Translations under genes and position numbers: made by a program | The notes under the pieces: model-generated | The model's database searches: none | What the model was told of the DNA's origin: nothing | What the model saw: the letters and a program-made list of their open reading frames with translations, nothing else | Shown: in pieces, positions 1 to 5,731 of the stretch | Position numbering within the stretch: the first letter of the stretch is position 1 | How the letters are laid out: every line of letters begins with the position of its first letter | Assembly: GCA_008636095.1 (NCBI GenBank) | Contig: VSJD01000043.1 | Span: 1 to 7,633, forward strand | Direction of reading: 5' to 3' | Length of the DNA stretch: 7,633 nucleotides | Source: Kiritimatiellota bacterium | GTDB taxonomy: Bacteria; Verrucomicrobiota; Kiritimatiellia; JAAZAB01

Positions 1-425
1 TTCGGTTCGCAAAAGGCATCGGCGACCCCGCCAAGCGCGGGATAAATCTTGAGCCGCCTGTGGGTTTGCCGCGCTCGCATGGAATGAAGTCCTATGCTTC
101 GCACGGCGCACCCACATCCGGCCCAAGCCTTGTCCCGCGTCAGACGCGGGATTGCCTTGCTTTTGCGAATCCGCCTTTGGCGGAAACCAAATTCGCCACA
201 CGGTTGCATCGGGCTTCGCGCCGCGCTACGCCCGATATATCGCTGACGCGGAAATCAATGGTTGCTAATGGTTGTATTGCTTGTTGCCTTGCAATGATTT
301 ATGGAAACAACACGAAATCTTCTTGCTTTTTATAGCGGTTCCTAATGGATAAGGTACTACGCCTAACTCGCCATTGAGGAGACCGTGCAACGGGCTCCGA
401 ATAGGATGGATTTGATGGTTGTGCA
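1..425. repeat. Gene-free left edge with a cluster of small palindromes
   Basis: I see no credible gene here. The stretch holds at least five hairpin-forming sequences in about 210 bases: 27-41 (CCCGC/GCGGG), 59-116 (long imperfect stem starting TGTGGGT and ending ACCCACA), 133-151 (TCCCGCGT, loop CAG, ACGCGGGA), 170-184 (TCCGCC, loop TTT, GGCGGA) and 209-235 (TCGGGC...GCCCGA, with internal mismatches). At 257-274 the octamer AATGGTTG occurs twice with two bases between. The plus-strand open frame at 60-335 is composed of these palindromes and has no recognisable domain. The left end is cut by the window, so the cluster may be longer. Such clusters are usually intergenic repeats of the REP/BIME kind; that identity is inference. 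Confidence 0.6.
378..398. other. Hairpin downstream of the glycosidase gene
   Basis: A nine-position stem (GGAGaCCGT / ACGGgCTCC, one A-G mismatch) with a GCA loop lies about 28 bases after the stop codon of the minus-strand glycosidase gene. No run of T follows it on the minus strand, so it is not a canonical intrinsic terminator. It could still stabilise the 3' end of the message. Confidence 0.3.
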
Positions 426-1310
426 TCATTCTCTCTCAGGCAAGGGTGACCAAGCGACTCCGTTTTCCGAAGTCAGTAGTCCTAAGGTAGTGTGATTATT
501 AATGTCGGTTCCCATCAAGATCATTAACCATGCATTTCCTTCCTTCCAGACGAACGGCGCACCGTGCTTTCGTTTCATCCAGCCTTGGCTTGGAATCTTG
601 ATTGATCCGCGAATAACCCAATTCATGAGGTTCGATGATTGTGCATAGGCGAGATGCTGCTCTGCCAGGCCTTCGCTGTAGATCATGGTCCAACAATCAC
701 CGGTTCTGAAGACCGTCACGTTCTCCACACCATCGTACGACCGTTCGGAGCGACCGATGAGCGGCTGCTCATAAGTGACGATATCCCAGACGCGCAAGTT
801 TGCATCTGTAGTCACAGCATGCCCCAGCAGATTCGCGTGACGGCCGCCTGTTTCCGTATCGCACGATCCCACAAAGAAGCAGTGTAGCCGTTCACCCTCA
901 ACCACGAACGTCGGATCGATAACACGTTTGTGCGTATTCCACGGCAGATCATGGGCCTCGAGGAGAAAGAATTTCGGTTCGCTCCATACTTCGGCATTTT
1001 CTGACTCGCTGTAACACAGTCTGGCGGGAGACCCGAGGTACTGCTGATACGGAATGACATGCCTGCCATACCACAGGATAGGGTCTCCAGGTGAAGCAAA
1101 TCCCTTTGGAGAGATATCGCGGTCTTTCTTGAAAGTGAGGAAATCCTGCGTAAATACACTGGCAACTGCCCAATTCTCTTCTTTGCCCCAGTCTTGGTTT
1201 GAGTACCTGGAGTAGAAAACACGGTATCCATCGTTGAGCGGCAGGACTGCGGGATCGCGCAGATTGTCTGCACGCTGCCAGACTGGATTTCTAAGTAGAC
1301 TGAGATTCAT
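426..1310 (-). CDS. Five-bladed beta-propeller glycoside hydrolase, GH43/GH117-like
   Basis: The 294-residue product looks like a member of the arabinanase/levansucrase/invertase superfamily (clan GH-F type propeller), which cleaves arabinose-, xylose- or related glycosidic bonds by inversion. The supporting motifs are LRDPAVL with Asp19 near the N-terminus (the usual general base), PGDPILW with Asp76, RVIDPTFV with Asp132 (candidate pKa-tuning Asp), and a GVENVTV segment with Glu196 followed by WTMIYSEG (candidate general acid). Aromatic strand repeats such as VFYSRYS, LHCFFVGS and WLMILMG fit propeller blades. There is no signal peptide, so it probably acts on short oligosaccharides in the cytoplasm. 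The ATG is preceded by AAGGA at short spacing. The gene stands alone between two repeat-rich gaps and reads as more AT-rich than its neighbours, which may point to acquisition. GH130-like phosphorylases share the fold, and the exact family and substrate are not resolved by eye. Confidence 0.72.
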   Translation of the reverse strand: MNLSLLRNPVWQRADNLRDPAVLPLNDGYRVFYSRYSNQDWGKEENWAVASVFTQDFLTFKKDRDISPKGFASPGDPILWYGRHVIPYQQYLGSPARLCYSESENAEVWSEPKFFLLEAHDLPWNTHKRVIDPTFVVEGERLHCFFVGSCDTETGGRHANLLGHAVTTDANLRVWDIVTYEQPLIGRSERSYDGVENVTVFRTGDCWTMIYSEGLAEQHLAYAQSSNLMNWVIRGSIKIPSQGWMKRKHGAPFVWKEGNAWLMILMGTDINNHTTLGLLTSENGVAWSPLPERE

Positions 1311-1461
1311 GATTTCCTTTTCCGTTCAACAGTCTCATAATAGTTTAGACATTACAGTATCTTCGTGGAATCTATTCATTTCATGTTGAACATTTGTCAG
1401 CCGATTAAACGGGCGATAAAGCAACAACTTGGTTCTTTATCCGCCTCGGGCGGATGTAACT
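1311..1461. other. Glycosidase upstream region with a perfect hairpin
   Basis: This is the 5' flank of the minus-strand glycosidase gene. It is AT-rich from about 1311 to 1440 and probably carries that gene's promoter, but I cannot place a convincing -35/-10 pair. At 1439-1455 there is a perfect seven-pair hairpin (ATCCGCC, loop TCG, GGCGGAT), of the same type as those at 170-184 and 6677-6691. Confidence 0.4.
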
Positions 1462-1634
1462 GCGTTTCGCCTTGGGTTGGGCGAGTCTGCGAAGTCCTGC
1501 GGAACAGAATGCGTTAGCTTGGCTCGACGGCAAGGCGTCGCCGGCGGCGCTATACTCGTGTATGCGCCGTCCGGCGAGAACGCCGCCGCCGAGCCAAGAT
1601 CACACATTCGGTCTCCGCACCCAAGGCGAAACGC
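1462..1634. repeat. 173-nt foldback (large imperfect inverted repeat)
   Basis: The two halves of this stretch are inverted copies of each other. The outer arms are a perfect 16-base match (GCGTTTCGCCTTGGGT at 1462-1477 against its reverse complement at 1619-1634). The inner arms begin with CTTGGCTCG at 1518-1526 and its complement at 1590-1598, then pair with small bulges down to ATAC (1552-1555), a four-base TCGT loop and GTAT (1560-1563). The left arm carries roughly 20 extra bases between the outer and inner blocks. It starts about 27 bases beyond the stop codon of the minus-strand CPBP gene, so it could cap that transcript as a very stable hairpin. Palindromic MITE, REP-like unit or structured RNA are all possible. 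Open frames across it on both strands are by-products of its symmetry. Confidence 0.8.
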
Positions 1635-1661
1635 ATCGCCATAGAAAAACTTCAACCCCGA

Positions 1662-2579
1662 TCAAGTCGTTGCCAGCAACAGGATCGCCAAATTCATGCC
1701 GTTAAACACGGCGTGCATCATAATCGGAACCCATAGGGAACCGGTGTAAATATAGGCCAGCGCCAAACCCGTCGCGAGCACAAACAGCGGAAAAAATGAC
1801 GGCACATGCAAATGGATCAGCGCGAACAGGGCCGAGGACAGGATTACGGCCGGCCCGGCGCCCAGGCGCTTCATGAGGAGCGGTAACAGGATGCCCCGGA
1901 ACAAGATTTCCTCGGCCGCCGGCGCGATAATCAGGCCCAAGCCCAGCAGGGCTAGCAGGGTCCAGAGCGATTGCGGCTCTATGAATATCAGCACCACGTC
2001 CTGGATCGTGACCGGATAGCCGATGATCAACATGACCAGCCGGGAAAGGACGGCAGCAAAAAAGAAAAGCGGCAATATCCCGGCATAAAACGCCATCCCC
2101 TCACCCAGCCGCCGGACCAGTCCCTGTGCCTGCAAGCCAAACGCCTGCCCCCAGGTCCATGCTTTTGCTCGCAGAATGAACGCCAGGATTACCAGGCAGG
2201 CCACATGCAAAACAAGACCCTGGATCAGGGCATAAAAGGATTCGGGTTCATCCTTGCGCAACCAGCCCAGAACCGATAGCGTTCGACAAACACCCACGAC
2301 CACCAGCTGGATGCACATCAAAATGAGCGCCACCCAGCCCGCCACTCGCCAGTTCCACGGCCGGTCTTTTACCCAGGCCACGCACCGATCCCAGGCCAAA
2401 GGCCGGGCCAGGGCCCGTGTTATCACCACCAGGTCAATTCCGACGCCGGAGAGCATCAGCAGGAGATAAAGGCCGATCAAAGCGAACAAAGCGCCGGAAA
2501 CTTGCGCCGGCGCGAACGAATCGGCGAGAGCGGAAGCGCTTCCTGAAAGAGCCAGATACATGGGTGGGAATACCGGCAT
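1662..2579 (-). CDS. CPBP family intramembrane metalloprotease (CAAX protease/Abi-like)
   Basis: This 305-residue polytopic membrane protein carries the three CPBP signatures: EEILFRG (Glu223, Glu224, Arg228), FALIH (Phe252, His256) and HAVFN (His289, Asn293). Together these form the glutamate/histidine active site of the Rce1-like family. I count about eight hydrophobic stretches, near residues 27-46, 80-100, 118-136, 164-186, 205-222, 243-260, 262-280 and 284-302; the signature motifs lie in the last four, as usual. Family members cleave near the C-terminus of prenylated proteins in eukaryotes, and in bacteria process or give immunity to peptides or have unknown substrates. No substrate can be named here. 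The ATG at 2579 has no clear ribosome binding site, and Met7 (2561) is an alternative start. The gene follows the glycosyltransferase in the same direction but is separated from it by an inverted-repeat element, so co-transcription is uncertain. Confidence 0.88.
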   Translation of the reverse strand: MPVFPPMYLALSGSASALADSFAPAQVSGALFALIGLYLLLMLSGVGIDLVVITRALARPLAWDRCVAWVKDRPWNWRVAGWVALILMCIQLVVVGVCRTLSVLGWLRKDEPESFYALIQGLVLHVACLVILAFILRAKAWTWGQAFGLQAQGLVRRLGEGMAFYAGILPLFFFAAVLSRLVMLIIGYPVTIQDVVLIFIEPQSLWTLLALLGLGLIIAPAAEEILFRGILLPLLMKRLGAGPAVILSSALFALIHLHVPSFFPLFVLATGLALAYIYTGSLWVPIMMHAVFNGMNLAILLLATT

Positions 2580-2644
2580 GGTTCGTAACTACAAGGTGTT
2601 CAGTGTTCGGTGTTCAGTGTTCGATGTTCGGAGGAACATGACCG

Positions 2645-2749
2645 ATGAACCAAGAGGCAAAAGCCAAGACTTATTTGGATGTCGAGAATTCACAAGTTTA
2701 TCAAAAGCTCCGCCAGTTTCGTCACCTTCGCGACAAGGAACGCCGATAG
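2645..2749 (+). CDS. Candidate small ORF inside the inverted-repeat element, 34 residues
   Basis: This is the only plus-strand frame in the window that I think deserves a second look. It begins with ATG at 2645, ten bases after a good GGAGG (2630-2634), and encodes a charged, glutamine- and arginine-rich peptide beginning MNQEAKAKTYLDVEN and ending in HLRDKERR. The peptide would be mainly helical. I recognise no family. It may be a real small gene, a decayed fragment of a larger one, or chance. It overlaps the minus-strand candidate at 2690-2776, and at most one of them is likely to be real. Confidence 0.22.
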   Translation: MNQEAKAKTYLDVENSQVYQKLRQFRHLRDKERR

Positions 2750-2776
2750 GCCATAGTTGAGGCCGCTGGCGAGCAT
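2690..2776 (-). CDS. Candidate small ORF inside the inverted-repeat element, 28 residues
   Basis: A short minus-strand frame beginning ATG at 2776 encodes a hydrophobic-to-amphipathic peptide that begins MLASGLNYGLSAFLVA and ends in ELLINL. The composition resembles a membrane-active or membrane-spanning small peptide. No ribosome binding site is visible, since the upstream bases are the heptad repeat arm. The frame remains open upstream into that arm. It could be a remnant of a longer gene or chance. Confidence 0.15.
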   Translation of the reverse strand: MLASGLNYGLSAFLVAKVTKLAELLINL

Positions 2777-2818
2777 GGCGAACCGAACACCGAACACTGA
2801 ACACCTTGAGAGTAGTTA

Positions 2819-3796
2819 CTAAACAGGCTCTTTCGGCTCGAGGATTTCCTTGATGACATAAATCTTTTTGCCCTGGGATTCGTGATACGTCCGAATTTGG
2901 AGTTCTGCGAGAATGCCCATGCTGACAAATTGGATTCCGAAAAAAATCAGCATGAAGGAAGTCATGACCCAGAATGGACGCTTCAGGAGCTCGGCGGCAA
3001 AATGGGTGCCAAACACGTGATAGGACAGGTTGGCTAACACCATCCAAGTCAGCATCAGTAGTCCCGGGAGCCCCAAGATCAATCCAATGCGACCGAAAAT
3101 CTGAATGGGACTACGGCTGTAGCGGAGCAGGAACGAAACCGTAAAGAGGTCGAGCACCACCCGCACGATGCGGGACAGACCGTATTTGGACTTGCCGAAC
3201 TCCCGCGGAGAATGGCGCACGACCACTTCGTCCACGGTTCCGCCCACCCAGCTGGCCAGGGCCGGAATGAATCGGTGCATCTCGCCGTACAGCTGGACGT
3301 TCTCGAGCACCTCGCGGCGGTAAGCTTTGAGAGTGCAACCGAAATCATGAATGGGCACGCCCGTGACCCGGCTGATGAGCGCGTTGGCGATAATGGACGG
3401 CAGGCGCCGATTGATAAAGGGGTCCTTGCGGTCTTTGCGCCAACCGCTGACCACATCAAAGCCGCGATCCATGCGCTCCAGCAGGAGCGGAATATCGTCC
3501 GGATCGTTCTGCAGGTCGGCATCCAGCGTAACCATGACTTCGCCTTTGGCTTGATGCATGCCGGCGCTCATGGCGGCAGTCTGGCCGAAGTTACGACGAA
3601 GCCGGATCAATCGCAGGTGCGGCACGCTGGAGGCTTGTTCCTTTAATTTTTCCCAGGTTCCATCCCGACTGCCGTCATCCACAAGAATAATCTCGTAGGT
3701 GCGTCCAATACGGACAAGCGCAGCGTGCAATTTGGCGCACAGCCGCTCCACGTTTTCCACCTCGTTATAAACCGGCACAATGACTGAAATATCCAT
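2819..3796 (-). CDS. Family 2 glycosyltransferase, polyprenyl-phosphate sugar transferase type (GtrB/ArnC/DPM1-like)
   Basis: This 325-residue enzyme has a GT-A domain followed by membrane helices. Signatures read in order: VIVPVYNE (residues 5-12), VDDGSRDGT (39-47), LDADLQNDP (91-99, with the metal-binding DAD at 92-94), HDFGCTLKAYRR (150-161), GEMHRFIP (171-178) and a basic SKYG segment (203-206). Two membrane spans follow, near 237-258 and 275-298. This arrangement is that of enzymes that move a sugar from a nucleotide donor to undecaprenyl or dolichyl phosphate at the inner membrane, supplying lipid-linked sugars for surface polysaccharide, lipid A or protein glycosylation. Sugar and acceptor cannot be told from sequence. 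The start is firm: AGGAGG lies six bases before the ATG. No other surface-sugar genes are nearby. Confidence 0.9.
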   Translation of the reverse strand: MDISVIVPVYNEVENVERLCAKLHAALVRIGRTYEIILVDDGSRDGTWEKLKEQASSVPHLRLIRLRRNFGQTAAMSAGMHQAKGEVMVTLDADLQNDPDDIPLLLERMDRGFDVVSGWRKDRKDPFINRRLPSIIANALISRVTGVPIHDFGCTLKAYRREVLENVQLYGEMHRFIPALASWVGGTVDEVVVRHSPREFGKSKYGLSRIVRVVLDLFTVSFLLRYSRSPIQIFGRIGLILGLPGLLMLTWMVLANLSYHVFGTHFAAELLKRPFWVMTSFMLIFFGIQFVSMGILAELQIRTYHESQGKKIYVIKEILEPKEPV

Positions 3797-3802
3797 CGCG
3801 GT

Positions 3803-3808
3803 CCTCCT
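3803..3808 (-). promoter_or_regulatory. Strong Shine-Dalgarno site of the glycosyltransferase gene
   Basis: AGGAGG on the minus strand, six bases before the ATG at 3796. It is the best ribosome binding site in the window and fixes the glycosyltransferase start. Most other genes here have weak or no such site. Confidence 0.75.
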
Positions 3809-3853
3809 CTAGAGCCTATGGGGCCGTTGCCTTTTCCACTTGGATTACGTCTT

Positions 3854-3882
3854 ATTATGCTGACCCCGCGCCGGTAAAGCAA
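3854..3882 (-). promoter_or_regulatory. Candidate sigma-70-type promoter of the glycosyltransferase gene
   Basis: On the minus strand CATAAT (3854-3859) matches the -10 consensus at five of six positions, and TTGCTT (3877-3882) lies exactly 17 bases upstream and matches the -35 box at three of six. It would give a leader of about 50 bases before the strong Shine-Dalgarno site. It also lies after the hairpin that closes the upstream gene pair, which supports a separate transcription unit. Confidence 0.35.
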
Positions 3883-3933
3883 TGGGAAAAGCCCGTCTGC
3901 GCCATATTCGGCCAGTTAATAGGTGGTGTAGAT

Positions 3934-3951
3934 GCGGTTCGACAGAACCGC
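3934..3951 (-). terminator. Perfect hairpin after the nucleotidyltransferase pair, possible terminator
   Basis: GCGGTTC, a four-base loop and GAACCGC form a perfect seven-pair stem, about 31 bases beyond the stop codon of the 63-residue gene and before the glycosyltransferase promoter candidate. No T-run follows on the minus strand, so it is not a textbook intrinsic terminator. Its position between two transcription units is the main argument for the role. Confidence 0.35.
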
Positions 3952-3982
3952 GGATTGCCGTTTTATCGAACTGGTTACAACT

Positions 3983-4174
3983 TCAGTCCTCGGCCAAATT
4001 CGGTTGCGCAACATCCCCATTACCTGTTTTGAGTTGACCTGGCCGTGTACGGCGCAAGTTCAAGAATGCGTCGCGCAGGATCTCCGCTTGACGGATCTTT
4101 TCGCTCCAAGAGAGGTGGGCGCGTGTTTTCTGCCACGCCGCCTGCCGCTCCAATAACACTCGCGCATCATTCAT
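3983..4174 (-). CDS. Small helical protein, overlapping partner of the nucleotidyltransferase
   Basis: This 63-residue, charged protein starts MNDARVLLERQAAW and contains the segment LSWSEKIRQAEILRDAFLNL, which would form an amphipathic helix. The C-terminal third (TRPGQLKTGNGDVAQPN) looks disordered. The start is chosen because its ATG overlaps the nucleotidyltransferase stop by eight bases (4167-4174) and an AAGAGG site lies seven bases upstream at 4182-4187; a longer in-frame start at 4231 would sit deep inside the upstream gene. The overlap implies translational coupling and a shared function. From memory, short proteins with a similar LSWEEK-like segment occur beside nucleotidyltransferase genes, but I cannot name a family. 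Whether it is a toxin, an antitoxin or an adaptor is unknown. Confidence 0.72.
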   Translation of the reverse strand: MNDARVLLERQAAWQKTRAHLSWSEKIRQAEILRDAFLNLRRTRPGQLKTGNGDVAQPNLAED

Positions 4175-4676
4175 CCAGAAACCTCTTCTTAAAACGGAGC
4201 CAGGCATTGGCAAGTCCATGCCGCCCGGCAAGCTCCATGATCCTCTCCGGCAAAACGCTTCCGCTCTCGATCAAAGCCAGAACGCGCGCAAAATCCTTGG
4301 CTCGTCCGACACTAAGTGCCAGAACCGCGAGGTAATCAGCCCGCACCACGCGTAACGGCACACCTTCAAAATCGGTGGTGTCCGCTTCCCTCAAGGCCGC
4401 TGCGGCGAGAGGACTGAATACCGGAATAAATTGAACGGGCCACGCCCTAACACGCACAGCCTCGCCTTCGGGCCGATACCCCTTCCGGGCACAGAACGCG
4501 TACAGCGGGGCCAGAACGTCCAAGCACTCTTGTGCCGACACCGCCACAAGTATATCCGCGTCCAATGTGGCCACCGCCTCGGTATAACGCATTTGCGCCG
4601 CCGCGCCAAACAGCGCGTAGTCCGCGATAACACCTGCGGCACACATTTCATTTAAGAGCTCGGCAACCGCTTTCAT
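4167..4676 (-). CDS. Minimal nucleotidyltransferase, MNT/AbiEii-like
   Basis: The 169-residue protein has the front half of a polymerase-beta-type nucleotidyltransferase fold: an ALFGAAAQMRYTEA loop (from residue 21) followed by TLDADILV, with the metal-binding pair Asp39 and Asp41. A third acidic residue is not obvious: the strand where I expect it reads VQFIPVF. The C-terminal half (VRADYLAVLALSVGRAKDFAR, then a helical segment ending near the C-terminus) resembles the helical part of AbiEii-like and other toxin-antitoxin nucleotidyltransferases. Such proteins transfer nucleotides to tRNA or to partner proteins. I chose Met at 4676 over an upstream ATG at 4727, because the extra residues come from DNA just beside a repeat tract and the promoter candidate lies inside them. 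The gene is followed, with an eight-base overlap, by a 63-residue partner, as in toxin-antitoxin modules. Confidence 0.72.
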   Translation of the reverse strand: MKAVAELLNEMCAAGVIADYALFGAAAQMRYTEAVATLDADILVAVSAQECLDVLAPLYAFCARKGYRPEGEAVRVRAWPVQFIPVFSPLAAAALREADTTDFEGVPLRVVRADYLAVLALSVGRAKDFARVLALIESGSVLPERIMELAGRHGLANAWLRFKKRFLDE

Positions 4677-4683
4677 GGTTGTT

Positions 4684-4712
4684 ATTGTAACCACGCGCCG
4701 TGTTGTCGACAA
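4684..4712 (-). promoter_or_regulatory. Candidate promoter giving a leaderless nucleotidyltransferase message
   Basis: On the minus strand TACAAT (4684-4689, five of six to the -10 consensus) lies 17 bases after TTGTCG (4707-4712, four of six to the -35 box). Only seven bases separate the -10 box from the ATG at 4676, so transcription would start at or next to the start codon. The absence of any Shine-Dalgarno site before that ATG agrees with a leaderless message. Confidence 0.4.
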
Positions 4713-4727
4713 GGCAAAACAGGGCAT

Positions 4728-4764
4728 GGTTCAACGGTTCACGGTTAAGAGGTTCACGGTTGGG
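4728..4764. repeat. GGTT-based iterated repeat upstream of the nucleotidyltransferase
   Basis: GGTT recurs at 4728, 4736, 4743, 4751 and 4758, that is at alternating 8- and 7-base spacing. The pattern amounts to two imperfect 15-base units ending in GGTTCAC plus a partial third. It is a separate repeat family from the period-7 tract at 4791-4825 in the same gap. Confidence 0.6.
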
Positions 4765-4790
4765 TTTTCGCCCAAAATAAAGATATGACC

Positions 4791-4825
4791 TGACCTCTGA
4801 TCTCTGGTTTCTGGTCGCTGATTTC
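4791..4825. repeat. Period-7 repeat tract running into a stop codon
   Basis: Five consecutive heptads on the plus strand fit the pattern TGRYYKC, each beginning TGA or TGG and ending in C (first TGACCTC, last TGATTTC). The last heptad includes two bases of the stop codon of the TPR/TM2-like gene (stop at 4824-4826), so the tract begins exactly where the coding sequence ends. Confidence 0.6.
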
Positions 4826-5726
4826 AAAACCGGAACTGCAGTGAGATAACCGGCAACTGCTTGAAATCCGGGACAAACACGGCCTGGCCCTGTACGGCGT
4901 TCAGACATCGCTCCTGGCGGGCGCGATTATAACGCTGGGCCGCGTCAATGCCGCCGTAAATGCTTCCGCTATACCAAGTGAGTTCAAAGAAGGAAATCAC
5001 GGCAAATGCGCCCCACTGGTCTTCCACGCCCGAATACACCATGGCGCCCATGAATAATCCGTTAAGAATCAGACTGCGCAAGCCGTTTGCATATTCCCCG
5101 GAATACATATAGCCCAACCCGGGAATGAGGCCCAGTACACCACCCAGCACCGGGCTTTTGTCCCGCTCCCGTTCATAGCTCTGGAGCGCCGCCAGCGCCG
5201 CGACTTCATCGCCCGGCGCCTGGCTCAGGACCACGCGCGCCTGATCGCTCTGGCCCGCGCGCAGGTATTCGCCGGCCACTCGCCGAACGACAAATTTTCG
5301 CATGTCGCTCGTGGTTTCTTCGCCGACTGCGCTCTGCAGGTAATACACAGCCTCTACATGCTTTTTCTCGGCAGACGCAACTTCCGCACGCAGTAACAGT
5401 GCCACAGGCTTAAGTTCGCGGTCGCTATCCTCCGCCCGATCCAACAAAGCCGGCGCCAGTTTCCATTGCCGGGCCTGGGTGTATTCATAAGCGGCCACCC
5501 AGAATAATCCGCCGCGCGCCTGGGTCTTGGTTTCACTCAGCGCCAGCCGGCGATACTCCAGTGCCGCGCTCTCATGCTGACCCTCGCCGGAAAGTTCCTG
5601 TGCCAGACATAGTCCGGGCGTCCCGACCTCTCGGAGAGTCGGGTCGTTCGTTTGCGCCCCGGCAACACTTGCCATGCCTACGCCGATTAGCATCAAATAC
5701 GGTATAATTTTATTACGATATTCCAT
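4824..5726 (-). CDS. Exported TPR-like protein with a TM2/DUF5683-like membrane domain
   Basis: The 300-residue product starts with a signal peptide (MEYRNKIIPYLMLIGVGMASVAGA, likely cut before QT). Residues 40-185 are helical repeat-like sequence (LAQELSGEGQHESAALEYRR, then VAAYEYTQARQW) that reads as degenerate TPR. Residues 191-270 hold a glycine-rich hydrophobic domain with IPGLGYMYSGEYANG followed by two hydrophobic stretches (about 217-233 and 238-256), recalling TM2 or DUF5683 domains. The chain ends ISLQFRF, with a terminal Phe as in outer membrane beta-signals, though nothing else looks like a barrel. A palindromic repeat encodes residues about 28-36. The start at 5726 is preferred because it gives the signal peptide; the extra 28 residues of the longer frame are heptad-repeat DNA. 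No strong ribosome site is seen. It lies 65 bases after the YidD-fusion gene and is probably its partner. Confidence 0.7.
   Translation of the reverse strand: MEYRNKIIPYLMLIGVGMASVAGAQTNDPTLREVGTPGLCLAQELSGEGQHESAALEYRRLALSETKTQARGGLFWVAAYEYTQARQWKLAPALLDRAEDSDRELKPVALLLRAEVASAEKKHVEAVYYLQSAVGEETTSDMRKFVVRRVAGEYLRAGQSDQARVVLSQAPGDEVAALAALQSYERERDKSPVLGGVLGLIPGLGYMYSGEYANGLRSLILNGLFMGAMVYSGVEDQWGAFAVISFFELTWYSGSIYGGIDAAQRYNRARQERCLNAVQGQAVFVPDFKQLPVISLQFRF
5622..5643. repeat. Palindromic repeat inside the TPR/TM2-like gene (copy 1)
   Basis: CCCGACCTC, four bases, then AGAGTCGGG. The same frame of 9+4+9 bases recurs at 7541-7562 with a different central tetranucleotide. It folds as a CCCGAC/GTCGGG stem with a bulged C and a short inner stem. 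Here it is read in frame and encodes the residues DPTLREVG just after the predicted signal peptide. Confidence 0.6.
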
Positions 5727-5731
5727 ATATG

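Larger units (their letters stand above)
2585..2819. mobile_element. MITE-like inverted-repeat element with heptad-repeat arms
   Basis: A perfect 24-base inverted repeat joins 2592-2615 to 2785-2808. Just outside it, GTAACTAC occurs at 2585-2592 and inverted at 2812-2819, separated from the long arm by four extra bases on the right side. The arms contain period-7 repeats of TGTTCRG: five units at 2597-2631 and three inverted units at 2783-2803. The 169-base core between the arms holds short open frames on both strands. The element occupies essentially the whole gap between the glycosyltransferase stop codon and the CPBP start codon. I see no target-site duplication and no transposase. It could be a non-autonomous element, or two inverted copies of a simple repeat around unrelated sequence. 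Confidence 0.6.

Noticed and set aside
60..335. 91-residue plus-strand open frame at the left edge
   Set aside because: It is made of hairpin repeats, has low-complexity Arg/Ser/Thr/Pro composition and shows no domain.
361..367. GCCTAAC, matching the integron attC box consensus RYYYAAC
   Set aside because: No matching GTTRRRY partner at suitable distance and no integrase or cassette; seven bases is a chance match.
1437..1655. 72-residue minus-strand frame (and plus-strand counterparts) over the foldback
   Set aside because: Open frames on both strands follow from the inverted symmetry and high GC; no ribosome site and no protein-like pattern.
2589..3047. 152-residue minus-strand frame overlapping the glycosyltransferase end
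   Set aside because: It lies in another frame of a well supported gene and continues into repeats; its tail is translated TGTTCGG heptads.
3934..3951. Hairpin at 3934-3951 as the stem of a tRNA
   Set aside because: The surrounding bases do not form a cloverleaf with acceptor and anticodon arms; it is a simple stem-loop.
4728..4825. Repeats as a possible CRISPR array
   Set aside because: Units are 7-15 bases, contiguous and degenerate, with no unique spacers of 30 bases or so and no cas genes.
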